Shown piece after piece: positions 59,718 to 64,000 of a stretch of 64,000 bases of DNA (position 1 is its first letter; every line of letters starts with the position of its first letter). Origin of the DNA: Hypomesus transpacificus (taxonomy: Eukaryota > Chordata > Actinopteri > Osmeriformes > Osmeridae). The stretch is from NCBI RefSeq assembly GCF_021917145.1, contig NW_025813696.1:365607-429606 (forward strand), written 5' to 3'. A model generated the notes under the pieces. That model did no database searches. It had not been told where the DNA came from and saw nothing but the letters and a program-made list of their open reading frames with translations. Both the position numbers and the translations under genes were made by a program.

Positions 59718-61498
59718 TCACATCCCATATTTGCTGATAATCTCTTTAGCAAGTGCAACGTATGCTGACCTGGCATCCTCCTTGGACGTCCCTGTGAATA
59801 ACAAACACGAGGGTAGGGTCAGCAGTGCTGACTCAGCATTAAATCACAGTTCTAATGGTATCTCTTTGAGCCGTGCCAAGGAACAGGCTGTATTTGGACC
59901 AGACACAGTAATAATAGGCAACAATATCATCTTCTGTGGGATGATGCATGCTGCTGTATTCACTGGAAGAAAGTTCCTGTCGTTTGTTACCTTGTCTTGA
60001 ATTCCATGCCTCCCATTTGGCCTGTCCTTTCATGTCCAGCATGCCAGGTTTGTCTGGTGAAGAAAAGCAGGAGGACAGATCAGAAGACTGTGTGTGTGTG
60101 TGTGGGGGGGGGGGGAGTTCAGTATCCATGAGTGGTTGTAGTTTATAATATTCAGAATGTGATTTTCATGGTTATGGGATTGACTATATGTACCAGTACA
60201 CTCCTAAAAGGGCAACATACTAAACTATCAGATACATCTGAAGGACCCTTGGAGGTACAAGATGGAGACTGAGAAGGGTCTCATGTTTCTGTAGAGCACT
60301 CCTGTAGAGCACTCCTGTAGAGCACTCCTGGATCTAGAAGAAATACCAATGTTGATGTCTCCAACGATGATCTGCTTGTATAAGCCGTACATGTTCAGTA
60401 GCTCTTGGTCAGTCGGTCGGGTCTTCACCTTCTTCACCTGTTCTGCTAGCTTCTCAAACTCAGCCTGCAAAATACCATTTGGATGTGGTGAGTGATGGAT
60501 CAATAGCTCAATTTGTTTACAGTCCGCAGGATTAGATTGTGTCTTCCAGGTTAAATATTTTCATTATTCTCTATGCCAGTATCATTATCACAAAATGTAC
60601 ATAATACCAAAAATCAGACTTAACATTGTGAATAAGGAAGACAATGGAACTAATTTACAACTGAATGAAGACATGTCAGAATAGCCACTACAGCACAAGT
60701 GGGTGATTATGCAAGACTATGAATGCCTGATTGTGTTCACATGAATAATCTACTTTGCACAATGAATGGATCTAGGGCAATGTACTAATTACGTCAGACT
60801 GTCACCTGCAATAAGAAGCACATAAACATGATGTAGAGGAAAGACAATTACAGGGTTCTCAACCCTTACGCATTGACCGTGAGACACACGCATTCCAGCT
60901 CCTTCACACGCTCTCACGCCACACCAAGCATTTCTCATGCTGAGAAGGCAACGGTAGCCAAGTTGTCCTGCTAACGTTGTATTCATTTATGAGCTGCCTC
61001 ACTCGTTAAGGCCACTAGCATGTACTACATTGTCATAAGACTTTTATCAGTATTATTAATCAATTAAAAGTTATATGTGCAATCGCTGCCTGTGCAAAAA
61101 TTGAGGATGTACTGAATATTACGAATTAATGACATACTGCCTCAAATGCATCGAATAGTACCGTGTGTTTGTTTAATATAGCAAAAACCGTTTAACCGCT
61201 TGGATTCCTTTTAGTGGAATAACAACAAAACAATAGGCTACACTTCCATAGGCTACAGCCAAATGGAAGAAGATTCAAGATATCCCTAAAACAGATACAA
61301 ATAAGCAGGAGTGCCCATCACATCTGCAGCTTTGAGGTCTTTTCGATTATGTTCGATTTCTAATAATGTGGTTATAATAACGGCAATCAAATTCCGCAGG
61401 TTATAGGCATGTACGGTGGACTAGAATGAATTTACAAGCAAGACACTAATTTACAAAACGGAGGATGCTGTTCGAGTCAAGATTACCTGAAGTGACAT
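59718..61498 (-). CDS. dbi: Acyl-CoA-binding protein (diazepam-binding inhibitor)
   Basis: Cytosolic 10-kDa protein that binds medium- and long-chain acyl-CoA esters and buffers or delivers them. Four exons: 61487-61498 (MSLQ), 60347-60464, 59991-60053, 59718-59791; 88 aa, typical of the family (86-90). The sequence contains [60 protein letters not shown] and [19 protein letters not shown]. The acyl-CoA-binding YGLYKQ and KWEAW signatures are present, including the Tyr and Lys of YKQ. The short first exon was placed by its ATG, phase and the CAG|GTAATC donor. It is not part of the 7q21 block (human DBI is at 2q14), so synteny breaks between crot and here. Confidence 0.93.
60285..60330. repeat. 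Short GTAGAGCACTCCT tandem triplication
   Basis: Three copies of 13-bp CTGTAGAGCACTC within 20 bases downstream (minus sense) of dbi exon 2's donor. Confidence 0.85.
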
Positions 61499-61669
61499 AT
61501 TACCCGGTCCAACTGGAAGTGTATCTGCGCGTTCTTGCCTGGCTGGTAAGAGCTTTGCCAGCAGCTATACAATGGGGACTGTAGAATGAAGTTATCTGCA
61601 GAGGGCAGAGAGAAATGTGATTGGCTACTACTTTAGAGCAACGCCACGCCCATGTCAAGTGAAAATATT

Positions 61670-62110
61670 TGTTCAACCTTTCAAAACCTATTTTTTGACA
61701 AAAAAAAGAAAAATCGTTGACATCTTTTGAATATGGATTACAAACTTTTTCGGGAAATATATTTTGGGAAATCAATGATGCTTTGATTACAATTCTTATA
61801 ACATATTTAAAACAAATATTTTCGAAAAAATATTATATAAAATATATTTTCGAAAAGAACATCGTTTTGAAAGGTTTCATCAAAACATCATTGATGGGTA
61901 CTGGACCCTGCTATACTCTACTGTACTCTATTGTTGTACTCTGATTTAGGCTTCTCTGTTCTCCTCTCCCCCCTCCTCTCTCTTCAACTGTGTGTGAACA
62001 GTTTCGAAAAGTTGAAAAACAAGTTTGCATCATTGATGAGCACTTGATGAGGACTTGACTGTACCCTGATCAGAGTACTACTCTGTTTTAGGCTTCTCTG
62101 TTCTCCTAAG
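61670..62110. repeat. Dispersed AT-rich repeat, second copy
   Basis: Shares CATCATTGATGAG.ACTTGATGAGGA and TTTTAGGCTTCTCTGTTCTCCT with 21.6-22.1 kb, and carries two internal copies of the ATTGATG...TTAGGCTTCTCTGTTCTCC segment (about 61888-61970 and 62030-62107). It lacks the SINE. Confidence 0.6.
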
Positions 62111-62736
62111 ACTTTTCACATGAATCTGACGCCATCCACCAAGCCAAAACCCATAGGCGGAAATCCCGGGGGGATAGGGGGGACACGATGCACTGTTGCA
62201 CTTTGCTGATTATGGATGGTGCTTTTTTACGTTTCAAAAGATTGCGAACCCTGCCCTTGGTCCCACAATGGTTTGATCCACAGGCCCCCCAGCCCTCAGC
62301 AGTGGCATGTGATGTGTGTGAAAATCTGACAGAATCTGTTTATGTTGTTGGTGGCTGATATCCAATAGTTGTAACAAAGGATTGGTTTGAAAATTTATTT
62401 CTACCACTAAAAACACTAAAAACATTCACAACTGTCACCATTTTCACTGCATTGGTCACTATGTTAGCTGGCTAGCTAAGTAACATCAACCTGCTGTTTG
62501 AATAGAGTCAGTGAGAGAAGCTAGCAAAGTAGTGTTCCTTATCTGGCAAGGTGACTGAGTGTCTACAGTCTGAAATGCACGTAGCTAACGTGGTTAATCC
62601 AGTTAATCGCACCATAGCGATTTCACTTTATGTTGGCAGGGTTCACACACACTAGCTGCATGTGCATAGCTAACAAACCAATGGAACAAACATTAGCTAT
62701 ATAGCACCTATTCCATTAATGTGGCGTCATCAAAAG

Positions 62737-62967
62737 ATGGAAACTTTGCTATCGTCAGTTTAATCCAAGATCAGCACGTATAGTTGTAGTTCTTCGAAGT
62801 CCCTTTGGCATGGTTAGTTATAGCGATACACGGAATAGAACTACACTCTACCATTGTCATAATGATCTTAAATGGTATAGTTGCAAAAGCTAAATCGTCT
62901 TTAGGGACTTTGAAGCACCTGTGTGCTGATCTGGAGTAAACTGCATGGCGATAGCAAAGATTATAGC
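62737..62967. mobile_element. Foldback (palindromic) MITE-like element
   Basis: The left arm reads ACTTTGCTATCGTCAGTTTA, then ATCCAAGATCAGCAC and TTCGAAGTCCCTTT. The reverse complement of the right end reads CTTTGCTATCGCCATGCAGT, then TTACTCCAGATCAGCAC and TTCAAAGTCCCTAA, in the same order. The two arms, about 100 bp each, are separated by a short unpaired centre, so the RNA or single strand would fold into one long hairpin. No coding sequence; family not recognised. Confidence 0.65.
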
Positions 62968-63244
62968 AAATACCACACGGAATTGGGGCACGCTAGGTCT
63001 GCAAATTCAGCTATTCTGGGAAGCCAAAACAGGAATTATATTAAAGTGACAAAAGGTTGCAGTTTACATTGTGTAAATGGTGAACTCATACAGCTGTTAA
63101 TCTTTGTAAATCCAATGAGTTTCACCTGTCCAAGCTAACTGGCTAGCTACCTGGTAAATCGAAGCCCATAGAAGAATGATAATAAATGATAGAAGCCCAT
63201 CTCAATGTAGAATATGTGTTACTGCAGTAGACTGATTTTGGTGT

Positions 63245-63247
<3 letters not shown>

Positions 63248-63282
<35 letters not shown>
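63248..63282. repeat. Poly-C tract
   Basis: About 34 consecutive C residues; length unreliable. Confidence 0.95.
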
Positions 63283-63284
<2 letters not shown>

Positions 63285-63541
63285 GCTGATGGCAGATTTT
63301 CCCCACTGCCAAAACCCAGTGGTCTTGTTGATGCGTCAAATCTTTCAACTAGATGATATTACTAAAATACATTACTGTTGAGCAATGGTGTAAATTTTTC
63401 AGGATTATCTGTTCAAACGAACCAGTTGTGTGACCGAATCTTGCCTGCCATTAATTGAAATGCAGTTTCGAAGTTGCTGAATGTGGCCGTAGTAGGCTAC
63501 ACCGCGGAGCTGCGCAGGAACCTATATTTAATACACCAAAC

Positions 63542-63561
63542 ATGGCTGCGCCCTGTGTGCA
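63542..63561 (+). CDS. Possible first coding exon of an unidentified gene
   Basis: ATGGCTGCGCCCTGTGTGCA is followed directly by a consensus donor GTGAGTAGG, would encode MAAPCV plus a split codon, and sits in CG-containing sequence typical of a promoter. The rest of the gene would be to the right, beyond 64000. A second donor (CAGCAG|GTAAAT at about 63609) could belong to an alternative noncoding exon. The call rests on these two signals only. Confidence 0.25.
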
Positions 63562-64000
63562 GTGAGTAGGAGCTTTTCCAGCGTGAGATTCAGACAGAGT
63601 GCAGCAGGTAAATTAAAATGTATTCTTAACTGAATGATACTAATCCGTTTAACAGCGTTTGAGAACTGTAATAAGGCTACTATTGATAACCGTTTGTCTC
63701 TATCCCTGCCCATCTCAATTTGTGGTTTCTAGCGCAGCTGGCAAACCGTAGTCGCTCGCTAGCCGAAGTTAACTTAACTACCTAATTACTATAACAGAGA
63801 CCCATACCTGGTGCTATTTCAAGAGCATTGCTGCTTATATTAAGTTATCTTTCAGTAAGGCTCTTTTATTTAAGAGCCTAAGGTGAGAGAAATTGCTCTG
63901 TATCCAATTTCTCTTATGTCCTAAATATGGCAACGCTGTTTTGAAGAGCACAAGTGTTAGGCTACCTTATTTGACCTACTCAATGTTTATTCCAGATAAC
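63562..64000. other. Right edge, no gene recognised
   Basis: AT-rich sequence with no conserved coding segment that I can identify; it may be the first intron of the putative gene beginning at 63542. Confidence 0.4.

Larger units (their letters stand above)
61499..63541. other. Right-hand intergenic region with dispersed repeats
   Basis: The dbi promoter should lie just right of 61498. Beyond it, 61670-62110 carries the AT-rich repeat also seen in rundc3b intron 4, 62737-62967 is a foldback element, and 63248-63282 is a poly-C run. No open gene was recognised. Confidence 0.55.

Overview
This window is vertebrate nuclear DNA, almost certainly from a teleost fish. Genes are split into short exons with GT-AG introns, and the DNA is saturated with CA/CT microsatellites, poly-C/poly-G runs and minisatellites. 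It carries a tRNA-derived SINE of the kind seen in fish and short DNA-transposon remnants. I cannot name the species from sequence alone.

The gene order is the conserved vertebrate block found at human 7q21 (CROT - ABCB4/ABCB1 - RUNDC3B - SLC25A40 - DBF4 - ADAM22), read here in the opposite direction. From left to right: the 5' end of adam22 (minus, exons 1-2 only, rest off the left edge); dbf4 (minus, 12 coding exons, 934 aa); slc25a40 (plus, 10 coding exons, 350 aa); rundc3b (minus, 11 coding exons, 496 aa as read); abcb4 (plus, 27 coding exons, 1300 aa); crot (minus, 16 coding exons, 612 aa); two tandem C2H2 zinc-finger genes (minus, 530 and 527 aa); and dbi/acyl-CoA-binding protein (minus, 4 exons, 88 aa). 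A possible first exon of another gene lies at about 63.54 kb. I assembled every gene by hand from splice sites, reading phase and remembered human orthologues. All junctions listed are phase-consistent and each summed coding length is a multiple of three.

The genes are functionally diverse: replication licensing kinase regulator (dbf4), mitochondrial carrier (slc25a40), RUN-domain protein (rundc3b), ABC exporter (abcb4), peroxisomal acyl transfer (crot), cytosolic acyl-CoA binding (dbi). dbf4/slc25a40 and rundc3b/abcb4 are head-to-head pairs; slc25a40/rundc3b and abcb4/crot converge.

The most unusual feature is the behaviour of the minisatellites. At many exon-intron boundaries the repeat unit contains the splice site plus flanking exon sequence, so authentic donors or acceptors exist in 2 to about 40 tandem copies. 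In abcb4 two of these arrays keep frame (30-bp units), so choice of donor would add or remove 10-residue blocks. dbf4 carries two minisatellites inside coding exons. Other points of interest are a PIF/Harbinger-like MITE with intact terminal repeats and TAA duplications in the rundc3b 3' region, a 52-bp hAT-like mini-element, a V-SINE nested in another repeat, a foldback element near 62.8 kb, and a conversion-like identity tract between the two zinc-finger genes.
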